This document shows, in pieces, positions 17,269 to 26,479 of a stretch of 64,000 bases of DNA (positions are counted from its first letter, which is position 1; each line of letters starts with the position of its first letter). Where the stretch lies: positions 1,736,001-1,800,000 of the forward strand of contig NZ_CP046884.1 in the NCBI RefSeq assembly GCF_014522205.1, given 5' to 3'. A program made the translations under genes and the position numbers. The notes below the pieces were generated by a model, which saw only the letters and a list, made by a program, of their open reading frames with translations, was not told the DNA's origin and did not search any database. The DNA comes from Corynebacterium poyangense (lineage in GTDB: Bacteria > Actinomycetota > Actinomycetes > Mycobacteriales > Mycobacteriaceae).

Positions 17269-20007
17269 ATGGCTGACTCCCCGTCTGCCGGCCGGTCCCC
17301 TGAGGACAGCAACTTCCCACTCATTCGCGACGGCGTCGCTTCCTATCTCAATGACACAGATCCGGAAGAGACTCGCGAGTGGATGGATTCGCTGGATGGG
17401 TTATTAGAGGAATCCTCCAATGATCGTGCTCGTTATTTAATGCTGCGACTACTAGAGCGCGCATCAGCAAAACGGGTTTCCCTTCCCCCTCTCCTTTCCA
17501 CTGACTATGTCAACACCATCCCCACCTCCATGGAGCCGGAGTTCCCAGGGGATGAAGAAATCGAGAAGCGCTACCGCCGGTGGATGCGCTGGAATGCAGC
17601 CATCATGGTGCACCGCGCCCAGCGCCCCGGCATCGGTGTGGGTGGCCATATCTCTACCTATGCGGGTGCCGCCCCTCTCTACGAAGTCGGTTTCAATCAC
17701 TTCTTCCGCGGTAAAGACCACCCAGGTGGAGGGGATCAAATTTTCTTCCAGGGACATGCCTCCCCGGGTATCTACGCCCGCGCTTTTCTGGAGGGTCGCC
17801 TGACCGAGGATGACCTCGACGGGTTCCGTCAAGAAGTGTCCCGAAAACAGGGTGGTCTACCGTCTTATCCCCACCCGCATGGGATGCGAGATTTTTGGGA
17901 GTTCCCCACCGTCTCCATGGGTCTTGGCCCGATGGATGCCATCTACCAGGCACGTTTTAACCGCTATCTCCACAACCGAGGAATTAAAGACACCTCCCAA
18001 CAACACGTGTGGGCCTTCCTTGGCGATGGCGAAATGGATGAGCCGGAATCTCGCGGTGTTATACACCAAGCAGCGCTCAACAACCTAGATAACTTAACTT
18101 TCGTCATCAACTGCAACCTTCAGCGTCTCGACGGCCCAGTCCGTGGTAACACCCAGATTATTCAGGAGTTAGAATCCTTCTTCCGGGGTGCCGGCTGGTC
18201 CGTTATCAAAGTGGTGTGGGGCCGCGAATGGGATGAGCTCCTGGAAAAGGATCAAGATGGCGCTCTGGTGCACATCATGAACACCACTCCGGACGGTGAC
18301 TACCAAACTTTTAAAGCTAATGATGGCGCTTATGTGCGGGAGCACTTCTTCGGACGCGACGAACGCACCCTCAAACTGGTTGAGGACATGACTGATGAAG
18401 AAATTTGGCACCTGCGCCGTGGCGGTCATGATTATCGGAAGATTTATGCGGCCTACCAACGAGCCATGCAAACCAAAGACCGCCCGACAGTCATCTTGGC
18501 TCACACCATCAAAGGCTATGGCTTAGGGCATAATTTTGAGGGACGCAATGCCACTCACCAGATGAAGAAACTCACTCTGGATGATTTGAAGCTGTTCCGC
18601 GATAAGCAGGGTATCCCTATTTCTGATGAAGAACTAGAAAAGGACCCCAGCCTGCCGCCTTATTATCACCCTGGCGAGGATTCTGAAGAAATCAAATATC
18701 TTCAAGAACGTCGCAAGGAACTTGGTGGCTATCTGCCCGAGCGTCGGGAACAATACACCCCCTTGGATGTGCCCCCGATTGAGAAGTTAAAGACAATTCT
18801 TAAAGGCTCAGGCAAGCAAGAGGTTGCTACCACTATGGCGCTGGTGCGGACCTTCAAGGAATTGATGCGGGATAAGGAGCTCGGGAAACGAATTGTTCCT
18901 ATCATTCCGGATGAGGCGAGAACCTTCGGTATGGATTCTTGGTTCCCGACCTTGAAGATTTACAACCCGCACGGACAAAACTACGTGCCGGTGGATCATG
19001 ATCTCATGTTGTCCTACCGGGAAGCTACTGATGGCCAGATCCTGCACGAAGGAATCAGCGAAGCAGGTTCCATGGGGTCCTTTATTGCCGCAGGAACTAG
19101 CTACGCTACTCACGGCGAAGCTATGATTCCGTTGTACATCTTCTATTCGATGTTTGGTTTCCAGCGCACCGGCGATTCGGTATGGGCAGCCGGTGACCAG
19201 ATGGCCCGAGGTTTCCTCATCGGTGCCACGGCAGGCAGAACTACCCTTACCGGTGAAGGTTTGCAGCATATGGACGGACATTCCCTTGCTTTGTCCGCCA
19301 CCAATCCCGCTGTGATTTCTTATGACCCCGCTTTCGCCTACGAAGTAGCTCACCTGGTCCGCGAAGGCATTGATCGGATGTACGGCAAGGATCGTGGGGA
19401 AGATGTCATCTACTATCTGACTGTGTATAACCAGCCAACACACCAGCCCAAAGCCCCAGATAATTTGGATGTTGAGGGTCTTCACAAGGGAATCTATCTC
19501 TACGATGAAGGTTCCGAGGGCAGCCATGAGGCGTCGATCCTAGCCTCCGGCATCGGGATGCAAGCCGCACTGGAAGCTCAACAAATCCTGGCTGACGACT
19601 ACGATGTCAAGGCACATATTTTCTCGGTCACTTCGTGGTCTGAGCTGGCTCGTGAAGGTGCAGCACGGAACTTAGCTCAGCTCCGGGATCCGGCGAAGAA
19701 ACAGCCGGAATCTTTCGCTACCCAGCAGCTCAAGAAGGCCTCCGGCCCCTATGTTGCGGTATCTGATTTTGCGACGGAAATACCGGAGTCTATCCGTGGT
19801 CTTGTCCCTGGTGACTACACCACCTTAGGCGCAGATGGTTTCGGATTCTCCGATACCCGTAAGGCCGCCCGCCGTTTCTTCAATATTGATGGCGTGTCTG
19901 TGGTGGTTGCCGTGCTATCTGCATTGGCCCGAGCCGGAGAGATCGATATTGAGATTGCTGCCGAGGCTGCCAAGAAGTATCAGATCACTGATCCCACCGA
20001 GGCCTAG
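17269..20007 (+). CDS. aceE: Pyruvate dehydrogenase E1 component, homodimeric type
   Basis: 912 residues, full length. It decarboxylates pyruvate with thiamine diphosphate and transfers the acetyl group to E2 lipoyl groups. The cofactor motif is [12 protein letters not shown], starting near residue 252 and ending with [19 protein letters not shown], as in gamma-proteobacterial Ace[12 protein letters not shown] and [19 protein letters not shown] also match the family. In corynebacteria it works in a mixed PDH/ODH complex with AceF, OdhA and Lpd, none of which is encoded here. It is a single-gene unit with a strong terminator. The 225-nt upstream region probably holds its promoter, but I could not choose among weak -10 candidates. 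Confidence 0.97.
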   Translation: MADSPSAGRSPEDSNFPLIRDGVASYLNDTDPEETREWMDSLDGLLEESSNDRARYLMLRLLERASAKRVSLPPLLSTDYVNTIPTSMEPEFPGDEEIEKRYRRWMRWNAAIMVHRAQRPGIGVGGHISTYAGAAPLYEVGFNHFFRGKDHPGGGDQIFFQGHASPGIYARAFLEGRLTEDDLDGFRQEVSRKQGGLPSYPHPHGMRDFWEFPTVSMGLGPMDAIYQARFNRYLHNRGIKDTSQQHVWAFLGDGEMDEPESRGVIHQAALNNLDNLTFVINCNLQRLDGPVRGNTQIIQELESFFRGAGWSVIKVVWGREWDELLEKDQDGALVHIMNTTPDGDYQTFKANDGAYVREHFFGRDERTLKLVEDMTDEEIWHLRRGGHDYRKIYAAYQRAMQTKDRPTVILAHTIKGYGLGHNFEGRNATHQMKKLTLDDLKLFRDKQGIPISDEELEKDPSLPPYYHPGEDSEEIKYLQERRKELGGYLPERREQYTPLDVPPIEKLKTILKGSGKQEVATTMALVRTFKELMRDKELGKRIVPIIPDEARTFGMDSWFPTLKIYNPHGQNYVPVDHDLMLSYREATDGQILHEGISEAGSMGSFIAAGTSYATHGEAMIPLYIFYSMFGFQRTGDSVWAAGDQMARGFLIGATAGRTTLTGEGLQHMDGHSLALSATNPAVISYDPAFAYEVAHLVREGIDRMYGKDRGEDVIYYLTVYNQPTHQPKAPDNLDVEGLHKGIYLYDEGSEGSHEASILASGIGMQAALEAQQILADDYDVKAHIFSVTSWSELAREGAARNLAQLRDPAKKQPESFATQQLKKASGPYVAVSDFATEIPESIRGLVPGDYTTLGADGFGFSDTRKAARRFFNIDGVSVVVAVLSALARAGEIDIEIAAEAAKKYQITDPTEA

Positions 20008-20024
20008 GCGCTTCTTACCCCCTA

Positions 20025-20062
20025 CCCCGTGGTTCGCTTCCCTTAGCGACCACGGGGTTTTT
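20025..20062 (+). terminator. Rho-independent terminator of aceE
   Basis: Stem CCCCGTGG/CCACGGGG extended by CGCT/AGCG, loop near 20039-20044, then TTTTT. The 3' arm overlaps the last codons and stop of the convergent hydrolase gene. Confidence 0.85.
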
Positions 20063-21086
20063 CATCTTTCTGCCAAGGAATAAGGTCCACCAACTGATCA
20101 ATAGCTTTGTTCAGCAGCTCCGGGGCTTCAAGATTCACCATGTGCCCTGCTCCCTTGGCTACCTGATACCACGCTTTAGGCCAGACCTCGCAAATTCGGT
20201 CAGCCTGTTCCTCGGGGGTCACGTCATCTTTATCCCCGACTAGAACAAATCCGGGTTTCGTTGCTAAGGCTTCGGCGGCAGCTAACTCGTCGTGATTTTG
20301 AAGGTCGCCAAAAAAGCCGACAAAAGATTCCAAGGGGGTTTCATTAATCATCGCGGCGTGGAATTCCACGAGCTCATAATCAGTAGGGCGTCTAAAAACT
20401 CCAACAGCTAGCGACGGAGCTAACAGTGACGCTGCCATTTCTCGTAATTTTCGAACTTCTTTGGGGGAAGCTTCCACTGCTTGATATACGTTATCGGCTG
20501 CTGGTAGTGCTAAAACCTGGGGTATTCCCTGATCAGATAAGGCCTCAATAGACGTAGAAACCAAAATGATTCCCTGGATTCGCTGATACAGTTGTGGCTC
20601 GTCTTCATAGCATCGACGCAACAAGTCCAACACACACAACCCACCCATAGAATGCCCTACCAGAATGAGAGGTCCAGTGGGGGCACAGTGGTGGATGACG
20701 GCCCGGACGTCGTCAGCTATTCCATCCATCACACAGCGATCCGGACTCACCTTGCCGGTTTTCCCATGTCCTCTCAAATCCAACAGCACGTTTCGGACTT
20801 CAGGATGAGTCGCTCGTAAATGCTTGACCTGAAGGAAGTAGGCCTCAGCTGCCAGGGTGAAACCATGAACATAGACAACGGTGGCGCGCGGTTCGACACC
20901 ATCGTGATCCGGACCCGCCACATAATAGTGAACGTCAATGCCGTCGCTATTGACGGTTCCGGTTTCATCAAGGTCTGTTAACCCTGGTTCCCGAGATTGT
21001 GAGTGTAATGCCCCATGTTCGAGGGCTAATCGTCGACGGCCAGACGGCGTTAACCGCAGAAAGAGGGCGCGGGCTGCGTGTTTCAT
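20043..21086 (-). CDS. Alpha/beta-hydrolase, monoacylglycerol lipase-like
   Basis: 347 residues. An alpha/beta-hydrolase fold runs from about residue 50: VVYVHGFTLAAEAYF (oxyanion region), nucleophile elbow VGHSMGGL near 143-150, an acid in VLVGDKDDVTPEEQ, and the His in KGAGHMVNLEAPE. The first 45 residues are basic, without a clear signal peptide. The substrate is unknown; Lys/Arg-free lid sequence LPAADNVYQAVEASPKEV suggests a lipase-like cap. Its last codons lie inside the aceE terminator. TAGCAT 8 nt before the ATG suggests a leaderless start. It is divergent from the acyl carrier protein gene, 67 nt apart. Confidence 0.85.
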   Translation of the reverse strand: MKHAARALFLRLTPSGRRRLALEHGALHSQSREPGLTDLDETGTVNSDGIDVHYYVAGPDHDGVEPRATVVYVHGFTLAAEAYFLQVKHLRATHPEVRNVLLDLRGHGKTGKVSPDRCVMDGIADDVRAVIHHCAPTGPLILVGHSMGGLCVLDLLRRCYEDEPQLYQRIQGIILVSTSIEALSDQGIPQVLALPAADNVYQAVEASPKEVRKLREMAASLLAPSLAVGVFRRPTDYELVEFHAAMINETPLESFVGFFGDLQNHDELAAAEALATKPGFVLVGDKDDVTPEEQADRICEVWPKAWYQVAKGAGHMVNLEAPELLNKAIDQLVDLIPWQKDEKPRGR

Positions 21087-21140
21087 GTTTGTCGATGCTA
21101 GTCGAGGGCCCCGGCGCGCGGATAGATCGACCTAGACGTT

Positions 21141-21146
21141 TATGCT
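21141..21146 (+). promoter_or_regulatory. Predicted -10 element, leaderless ACP transcript
   Basis: TATGCT with exactly 7 nt to the ATG at 21154. This argues for that start rather than the ATG at 21142, which lies inside the element. Confidence 0.45.
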
Positions 21147-21153
21147 TTTGCTT

Positions 21154-21459
21154 ATGACGAGCATTGATTCTCCCGACTCTGGTATTGAGCGTCGCACCGC
21201 TGATCTAAAGACTTTAGCGGGAATTCTGCAAGATACCACAGGTGTCGACGCTTCAGAGATCACTCCTGATACCAACCTCGTCGAGGACCTCCATATCTCA
21301 TCTCTTTCTTTGATCGAAACCACCGTCCGCGCGGAAGAAGCTCTCGGCGTTCAACTTGAAGACGAACATGTTTTAAGTTTCAACACGGTGGGTGACTTTT
21401 TGGATTATGTTGATGGTCTTCGGGTTCTCAGCGCTCGAGAAAAGACTGGAGCACAATAG
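21154..21459 (+). CDS. Acyl carrier protein
   Basis: 101 residues from the preferred start. It is a helical acidic carrier whose serine takes the phosphopantetheine arm. The attachment region reads LVEDLHISSLSLIETTVRAEE; the usual D-S-L triad is S-S-L, so the serine is kept but the preceding Asp is replaced. Upstream TPDTNLVEDL and downstream LGVQLEDEHVLSFNTVGDFLDYV fit the family. Corynebacteria make fatty acids with type I synthase, so this free carrier likely serves another acylation. The HAD phosphatase gene begins 5 nt after its stop, so the two are probably cotranscribed. Confidence 0.88.
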   Translation: MTSIDSPDSGIERRTADLKTLAGILQDTTGVDASEITPDTNLVEDLHISSLSLIETTVRAEEALGVQLEDEHVLSFNTVGDFLDYVDGLRVLSAREKTGAQ

Positions 21460-21464
21460 AAGCT

Positions 21465-22268
21465 ATGACTGCTTCGATTTCCTACCTCACCGATATGGAT
21501 GGGGTTTTAATCCGTGAGGGAGAGATGATCCCCGGGGCGGATCGTTTTCTCCATGCCTTAGCCGCCCATGACATTGAGTTCATGGTTTTGACGAATAATT
21601 CCATTCACACCCCGAGAGATTTATCTGCTCGACTGAAATCCCAGGGTTTGTTGATTCCGCCAGAAAGAATTTGGACCTCTGCTACCGCAACTGCACATTT
21701 TCTTTCCTCACAGCTCAAAGAGGGAACTGCCTATGTCGTTGGCGAGTCAGGATTAACTACCGGCTTGCATGAGGCTGGATGGGTGCTCAATGATAATGAT
21801 CCGGATTTTGTGGTGTTGGGGGAAACTCGTACCTATTCTTTTGAGGCCATCACCCGGGCCATTAATTTAATTAATGCTGGGGCTCGTTTTATTGCGACGA
21901 ATCCGGATGTCACCGGCCCGGCACCTCAGGGAATTTTGCCGGCTACCGGGGCAGTCGCCTCGCTTATCAGCGCCGCTACCGGTAAGAAACCCTATTACAT
22001 CGGGAAACCTAATCCGGTGATGATGCGTTCTGCCTTAAATACAATTGGGGCGCATTCGGAGCGCACCGTCATGATTGGGGACCGGATGGATACCGACGTG
22101 AAATCGGGCCTGGAAGCAGGTATGCGCACTATTTTGGTCTCGACCGGGATCAGTGATGATGCTGAGGTTGCTAAGTATCCTTATCGCCCAACCCGGAAAG
22201 TCGACTCCATTGCCGATGTTGCCGACCGTATTCTCGACCCCTTTGATGATGGCTACTACGCCAACTAA
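21465..22268 (+). CDS. HAD-IIA family sugar-phosphatase-like hydrolase (NagD type)
   Basis: 267 residues. HAD motif I is LTDMDGVL (Asp10, Asp12), motif II MVLTNNS, and motifs III/IV are GKPNPVMM and MIGDRMDTDVKSGLEAGM. Class IIA cap sequence VLGETRTYSFEAITRAINLI fits NagD-like enzymes that remove phosphate from small phosphorylated compounds; the substrate is not readable. It is immediately downstream of the acyl carrier protein, an arrangement conserved in corynebacteria as far as I remember. It is convergent with a small unknown gene 7 nt away. Confidence 0.9.
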   Translation: MTASISYLTDMDGVLIREGEMIPGADRFLHALAAHDIEFMVLTNNSIHTPRDLSARLKSQGLLIPPERIWTSATATAHFLSSQLKEGTAYVVGESGLTTGLHEAGWVLNDNDPDFVVLGETRTYSFEAITRAINLINAGARFIATNPDVTGPAPQGILPATGAVASLISAATGKKPYYIGKPNPVMMRSALNTIGAHSERTVMIGDRMDTDVKSGLEAGMRTILVSTGISDDAEVAKYPYRPTRKVDSIADVADRILDPFDDGYYAN

Positions 22269-22275
22269 AGCCTGA

Positions 22276-22623
22276 CTAGTCCTCATTATTGAGGTCTACC
22301 TGGACGGTGAAACCGTGTTCCCTAGCCATCGCTCCCAAAACCTCGGCTAAGTCCTCCAATTGTTCGCCAGTACCATTAATAACCTCGCAGCATGATAGCC
22401 GTCCTTCGTGGTGGTGCCACCGGGTAAACCACCGGCAATCCCATAAAGGAGTGCCAGGCAAAGGCACCAACTTTGACGGTTCCGGCAAACAAAGGCATAG
22501 CGTGGACTCCACTGCTAAACGCAGCCGACGGGGTAGGTCCTCAATCGTGAGTACCGCCATATCGGTTCCGACAGTCCCTGCTCGGTGAGCACGCGAGGAC
22601 GCTAAGGATCCCATGTGTGGCAT
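22276..22623 (-). CDS. Conserved small protein, function unknown
   Basis: 115 residues from the chosen ATG at 22623, which has GAAGGG 7 nt upstream. Longer in-frame starts exist but lack a ribosome site. The sequence has three closely spaced Cys (LCLCLPEPS, LSCCEV) and a Trp/His-rich centre (PLWDCRWFTRWHHHEG). It ends in a helix and strand typical of a small alpha/beta domain. I recognise no family. It is upstream of no other minus-strand gene, so it is probably a single unit. A 17-bp palindrome lies about 58 nt upstream. Confidence 0.6.
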   Translation of the reverse strand: MPHMGSLASSRAHRAGTVGTDMAVLTIEDLPRRLRLAVESTLCLCLPEPSKLVPLPGTPLWDCRWFTRWHHHEGRLSCCEVINGTGEQLEDLAEVLGAMAREHGFTVQVDLNNED

Positions 22624-22680
22624 ACCAAAACCCTTCACTCTGCAACTAACCATCCTTCAGCGTGCGAAGCTCAAGAATGC

Positions 22681-22697
22681 AAGACGAGGCTCGTCTT
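22681..22697. repeat. Perfect 17-bp palindrome
   Basis: AAGACGAG-G-CTCGTCTT, 8-bp arms with a single central base, in the 195-nt gap between two minus-strand genes. It has no T-tract on either strand, so an operator is more likely than a terminator. The rest of the gap shows nothing I can name. Confidence 0.5.
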
Positions 22698-22818
22698 CCC
22701 CTACGACCCACGTGCGAGTGAACCATGACATCACTTTGATCTCATCTGTCTCACATGATTGTCTTGTACCATCTCCCCCAGGAGCAACCCTCAACCCCTA
22801 CTTCAACCCCCCGTTTAT

Positions 22819-23640
22819 TCAGCCTGCAGTTGAACTTGAGAGTTCAGCCCAGATTGCGTCATTGATCTCAGACCACAGTGGCTTAGCCCAATCCCCAAAT
22901 GGTTCATCGCTGAGCATTACCATGCCGCGCTGAGTTTCTGGATGAACCCACACATAGGTTCCTGCCATTCCGAAATGTCCGACGCACTGAGCAGGCATGG
23001 ATTCTCCCATCCAGTGTGGATGCTTTTCTCCCTTGATCTCTGGCCCCAACCCCCACGGGCATGGCTTGTGCATACCGTAACCGGGGACCACCCCCACTAA
23101 CTCCGGAAACTGAGGCGTGAAGGCCTCAAGGACAGTATCTGGATGGAGAAGTGTGGGAGATAACAGTTCGCGAATGAAAAGTCCTAAGTCCGCCACGGTG
23201 GAGCGCGCTTCATGTCCAGCTGATCCATAAAGCTGGGTGTCATTCATCTCTAGGGGGTCAAAAATCCCCTCTCTCAGATAATCAGGGAATTCAATGCCGG
23301 TGAGTAGAGTCAGTTCTTCTGCCAAGATTTCATATCCGGCAGAAGAATAGATTCGACGAGTACCAACCGGCTTGCTTAGGCGTCGGGAATCAAAACCTAC
23401 ACCAGACGCGTGAGCAAGAAGGTGACGAACAGTTGACCCGGGCGGCCCCATTGGTTGATCTAGTTCTAAGGCGCCTTCTTCGACCGCTAGGAGAACACCA
23501 TAGGAGGTCAATAACTTTGTCACACTTGCAAGTTCGAAACTGCGGTTGATATCGCCGATCTGCCAATGCTGATCGGCATGGACGAGCGCAGCTGAAACAT
23601 GCGCAGCTGGAAAATCTTTAACCCTATCCAAAGCTTTCAT
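22819..23640 (-). CDS. Serine hydrolase, beta-lactamase class C / D-alanyl-D-alanine peptidase family
   Basis: 273 residues from the ATG at 23640, preferred over a GTG at 23688 because AGGA lies 10 nt before it. The active-site tetrad SVTK is at residues 39-42. The second motif is YSS near 98-100 (usually Y-x-N), and the third is HFG in a KTG-like position. There is no signal peptide from this start, so a cytoplasmic esterase-like role is as likely as cell-wall work. The family covers penicillin-binding proteins, esterases and beta-lactamases. It is divergent from tRNA-Asn. Confidence 0.85.
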   Translation of the reverse strand: MKALDRVKDFPAAHVSAALVHADQHWQIGDINRSFELASVTKLLTSYGVLLAVEEGALELDQPMGPPGSTVRHLLAHASGVGFDSRRLSKPVGTRRIYSSAGYEILAEELTLLTGIEFPDYLREGIFDPLEMNDTQLYGSAGHEARSTVADLGLFIRELLSPTLLHPDTVLEAFTPQFPELVGVVPGYGMHKPCPWGLGPEIKGEKHPHWMGESMPAQCVGHFGMAGTYVWVHPETQRGMVMLSDEPFGDWAKPLWSEINDAIWAELSSSTAG

Positions 23641-23744
23641 GCTGACCCATCCTACCGGGTATGACCTGCTGATTTGCGAAGTATTCACCTATCTCGATAT
23701 AGTAACGTCTCGTTGCACCACAATCATGTGAGTGGTGAAAGTAG

Positions 23745-23817
23745 TCCCCTATAGCTCAGTTGGCAGAGCATTCGACTGTTAATCGAAGGGTCGCTGGTTC
23801 GAGCCCAGCTGGGGGAG
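23745..23817 (+). tRNA. tRNA-Asn (anticodon GTT)
   Basis: Acceptor TCCCCTA/TGGGGGA, D arm GCTC...GAGC, anticodon stem TCGAC with loop TGTTAAT (anticodon GTT), T arm GCTGG-TTCGAGC-CCAGC. CCA is not encoded (GCAC follows). It is followed at once by a strong terminator. Confidence 0.96.
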
Positions 23818-23826
23818 CACCGATAG

Positions 23827-23852
23827 CCCGGAGGACAGTCCTCCGGGTTTTT
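23827..23852 (+). terminator. Terminator of tRNA-Asn
   Basis: CCCGGAGGA-CAG-TCCTCCGGG then TTTTT. This is a 9-bp perfect stem with a 3-nt loop. Confidence 0.9.
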
Positions 23853-23860
23853 GTTATACT
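23832..23860 (+). promoter_or_regulatory. Promoter-like element overlapping the tRNA-Asn terminator
   Basis: AGGACA (23832-23837), a 17-nt spacer and TATACT (23855-23860), 47 nt before the ABC gene start. The -35 half lies inside the terminator stem. Confidence 0.4.
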
Positions 23861-23907
23861 CCGGTGAAGATTATCTAAAAGATTTTCTTTAATGCATAAG
23901 GATATCA

Positions 23908-24522
23908 GTGAATATCGATAATAGTTCGACTAGCGCCCCTTTGATTGCCGAGTTAACATATGGACACAATCAACCTTTAGGGAAATTTAAGAAAGAATTT
24001 CACATCGGAAAACTTTATAGTTTTCGGGGACCAAATGGCTGTGGGAAAACCACCCTGTTGGAGACATTATCGGGAAAGCGAGACCCCATCCACGGCCAGG
24101 CTCTTTTTAACAATGAAGACGTAAGACACTTATCCCAGGTTTCACATATAACAGAGATTAGTGAACCCGTCTTTTATCCCGATATGTCGGTAGGGGAACA
24201 TTTCAAATTACTATCCCAGCATTCGGGCGTCGACTATGACAAAATCATCGCCGAATGGGAATGTGAGGATTTCCTCAATCTTCCACCATCATGGTTATCA
24301 AGTGGACAACGTCAGCGCCTCATATTAGCAGCTCATTTGGCATTCCCCTATCGCGTGTACCTGGCGGATGAACCAGAACGCCACCTAGATGAGTACTGGG
24401 TGAATTTCCTAATCCAGAAATTCCGGGAGGTTACCCAAGCAGACAGCATTGTCATTTGCGCCTCCCACTCTCCCAAAATTATCGCAGCCAGCGATGAGGT
24501 CATCGAATTATGCGATTGTTAA
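23908..24522 (+). CDS. ABC transporter ATP-binding protein
   Basis: 204 residues, small nucleotide-binding subunit. Walker A is GPNGCGKTTLL (41-51), signature LSSGQRQRL near 130, Walker B VYLADEPERHLD near 149-160, and H-loop CASHSP. The Q-loop region reads ITEISEPVF without an obvious Gln. The start is GTG 23908 with AAGGA 6 nt upstream. The 3' end overlaps the membrane-protein gene by 13 nt, so the two form one transporter. The first half of the gene is clearly more AT-rich than its neighbours, which points to acquisition next to the tRNA gene. Export of a small peptide or lipid is possible, but the substrate is unknown. Confidence 0.85.
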   Translation: MNIDNSSTSAPLIAELTYGHNQPLGKFKKEFHIGKLYSFRGPNGCGKTTLLETLSGKRDPIHGQALFNNEDVRHLSQVSHITEISEPVFYPDMSVGEHFKLLSQHSGVDYDKIIAEWECEDFLNLPPSWLSSGQRQRLILAAHLAFPYRVYLADEPERHLDEYWVNFLIQKFREVTQADSIVICASHSPKIIAASDEVIELCDC

Positions 24523-25511
24523 AATTCCTAGGTAGTTACGGTTTCTCACTTTACTTCATCATAGCTGCGGCAACAGCAATACCAATCTGGGGATATAATC
24601 GCTCACAAGAATCAATGCTGAGCCCACTCGACATTATTGCTGGACTAATCGCTGTTATTAGTACAGCAATAATAATGGAAAAAATTTTCCCGCTTCAATC
24701 TATAAACAGCGCTGATCTCATCTGGAAAATGCGACCACGCTTGACTATCCCTCGTTTTCGTAGCGACATTCTCATCCAGATTCTAATTTTTGGTGCTCTC
24801 GGCGCGGTTATTGGAGCTGGTCTCAGACATCCATTCTTCGGCTTCATAGGCGCCGCGCTCATACGTTGCTATCCGCTTTTGGTCCACCGCCGGACTCTAT
24901 CAACACTATTTAGTTCCGACCACGCCCGAATTACTAATTCTTCGATCCTCGGCGCGCTCGACACCGCAGCTGTGCACTACGCTTTGGTCGCGACCACGCT
25001 CAGATGGAGGTTCCCCACCCCTACCAGCTCTAAATTCATCATCATCCTTCGGCGCTTAACGCGCTACCCCATCATCGCCTTGGGGTATCTCAGCCTTAGT
25101 ACTCTGGCCATCGCCTGCCACACCCCCTACTCCATCGCCCTGTCGGTGCCCTTCTATCTGGCGTGGATACTTTTTGGCTCCACCGTAGCCAAAGCAGGAG
25201 ACTTCCAACTCTTACACTCTTCGCCTCGCCCCCGACAGATCTTAGCCGCCCTTCACGCACTCCTCGGTGCCGCTCTCACCACCGCTTTATGGTCTAGTCC
25301 CCTAATTCTCACCGCTCTTCTCTTCCTCATCGGAGGTCTAGCACTAGAAAAGGCTCGACGAACACCCGTCTCTATTACTGGTCTCACCGATGTTGATGTC
25401 GGTTATGGAATAACAGCCCCGACGGAATTACTCCACCTCTATGGCCGTGGACTCACCATCCCGTTCATCCTCGCCTTCGGGCTGTATTTCTTAATTCGGC
25501 ACGCCAGCTAG
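24510..25511 (+). CDS. Polytopic membrane protein, probable ABC permease partner
   Basis: 333 residues with about eight hydrophobic segments (for example near 5-28, 38-60, 85-105, 205-225 and 315-332). No permease family signature is recognised. It overlaps the upstream ATPase gene by 13 nt, which is the main reason to call it the membrane subunit. Base composition shifts from AT-rich at the 5' end to normal in the second half. The last 21 nt overlap the convergent ywiC-like gene, so its stop codon lies within the coding sequence of that gene. Confidence 0.7.
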   Translation: MRLLKFLGSYGFSLYFIIAAATAIPIWGYNRSQESMLSPLDIIAGLIAVISTAIIMEKIFPLQSINSADLIWKMRPRLTIPRFRSDILIQILIFGALGAVIGAGLRHPFFGFIGAALIRCYPLLVHRRTLSTLFSSDHARITNSSILGALDTAAVHYALVATTLRWRFPTPTSSKFIIILRRLTRYPIIALGYLSLSTLAIACHTPYSIALSVPFYLAWILFGSTVAKAGDFQLLHSSPRPRQILAALHALLGAALTTALWSSPLILTALLFLIGGLALEKARRTPVSITGLTDVDVGYGITAPTELLHLYGRGLTIPFILAFGLYFLIRHAS

Positions 25512-26321
25512 AAGAATAGCGATAGCCAACGCAACGGTGGGAGGGATTTCCGCTTTCCCCACCTGCTTAGGTGTCCAGGTCCGGCCTCGCAGCGCGGATC
25601 GGGGAATAGCCACAGCCCGGACCACACACACGGCCATGACTAGCACCATCACCGCACCGGGTATCGGGGGGATCCACCACCACACCACGATGATGCTTAA
25701 AATCAAGGCCAAAACTTGAAAAGCCACCGAGCCGATCCAGTAACGATGATTGCCTTTTTCTCGAATCATCGACTTCACATAAGGAACTGTTCCCGTGAAA
25801 TATAGGGCGATGATGACTGCTGAGGCGATAGCCACCGAACTAGCATCAAAGGGTGCTCCTCCGCCGCGTCCGAGAGCATCGGTCACCGCTAACATGGTGC
25901 CAGATGCGCAGGTGGTAACTACTCCTGACAACGTAGAACGTGGATTTTCACGAATCATCTCCATCATGGCTACTCCCACCAGCGGCACGAAAATCACCGC
26001 CCACCATGCCACAGCTGGTTGGAGCAAAAGAGCAATAACGGCACAGACTCCGGAGACGACGCCATAGCACAGGGTGGGGTACAGATATTTTTCGCGGCGC
26101 TTCCGACGTCGCGCCTTATAAAGAAGACCACTCGCAAAGAAACAGAAATACCCGCTAAACCAGGACACTAGTACCAACAGCAACGTGAAGAGGGATCCAG
26201 TTGTCCTGGCCCCTGGACCTAGATAACCCAAGAAGCTTCCGGCCAAAGCTGGGATCATAACCATTGGCCACGCTCCGTGTTGGTTAGGAACCCAGGGATT
26301 AATGCCATGACGGCGGGCCAT
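25491..26321 (-). CDS. YwiC-like membrane protein
   Basis: 276 residues. The N-terminal motif WVPNQHGAWPMVMIPALAG is the YwiC-family signature. It is followed by a basic loop YKARRRKRREKYLYPT and roughly eight membrane helices, with a second conserved stretch GTVPYVKSMIREKGN. The function is not established; in some bacteria ywiC lies near nitrate respiration genes, which is not the case here. AAGGAG precedes the tandem ATGs at 26324 and 26321; the second has better spacing. Upstream in-frame codons to 26405 are unlikely to be used. Confidence 0.87.
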   Translation of the reverse strand: MARRHGINPWVPNQHGAWPMVMIPALAGSFLGYLGPGARTTGSLFTLLLVLVSWFSGYFCFFASGLLYKARRRKRREKYLYPTLCYGVVSGVCAVIALLLQPAVAWWAVIFVPLVGVAMMEMIRENPRSTLSGVVTTCASGTMLAVTDALGRGGGAPFDASSVAIASAVIIALYFTGTVPYVKSMIREKGNHRYWIGSVAFQVLALILSIIVVWWWIPPIPGAVMVLVMAVCVVRAVAIPRSALRGRTWTPKQVGKAEIPPTVALAIAILLAGVPN

Positions 26322-26479
26322 CATCCATCTCCTTAGCAATAAAAGTGAGGTCTTACTAAGCAAGAGTATAAAACTTTCGATGGATTTGGCCGTGAGTTTG
26401 ACCACGTCGTTTTCATCGGCGGGGAACTCCGGTAGGGTTGACGTGAACCTACCAGCGTGGAAGGACGATTAATTAAGCT

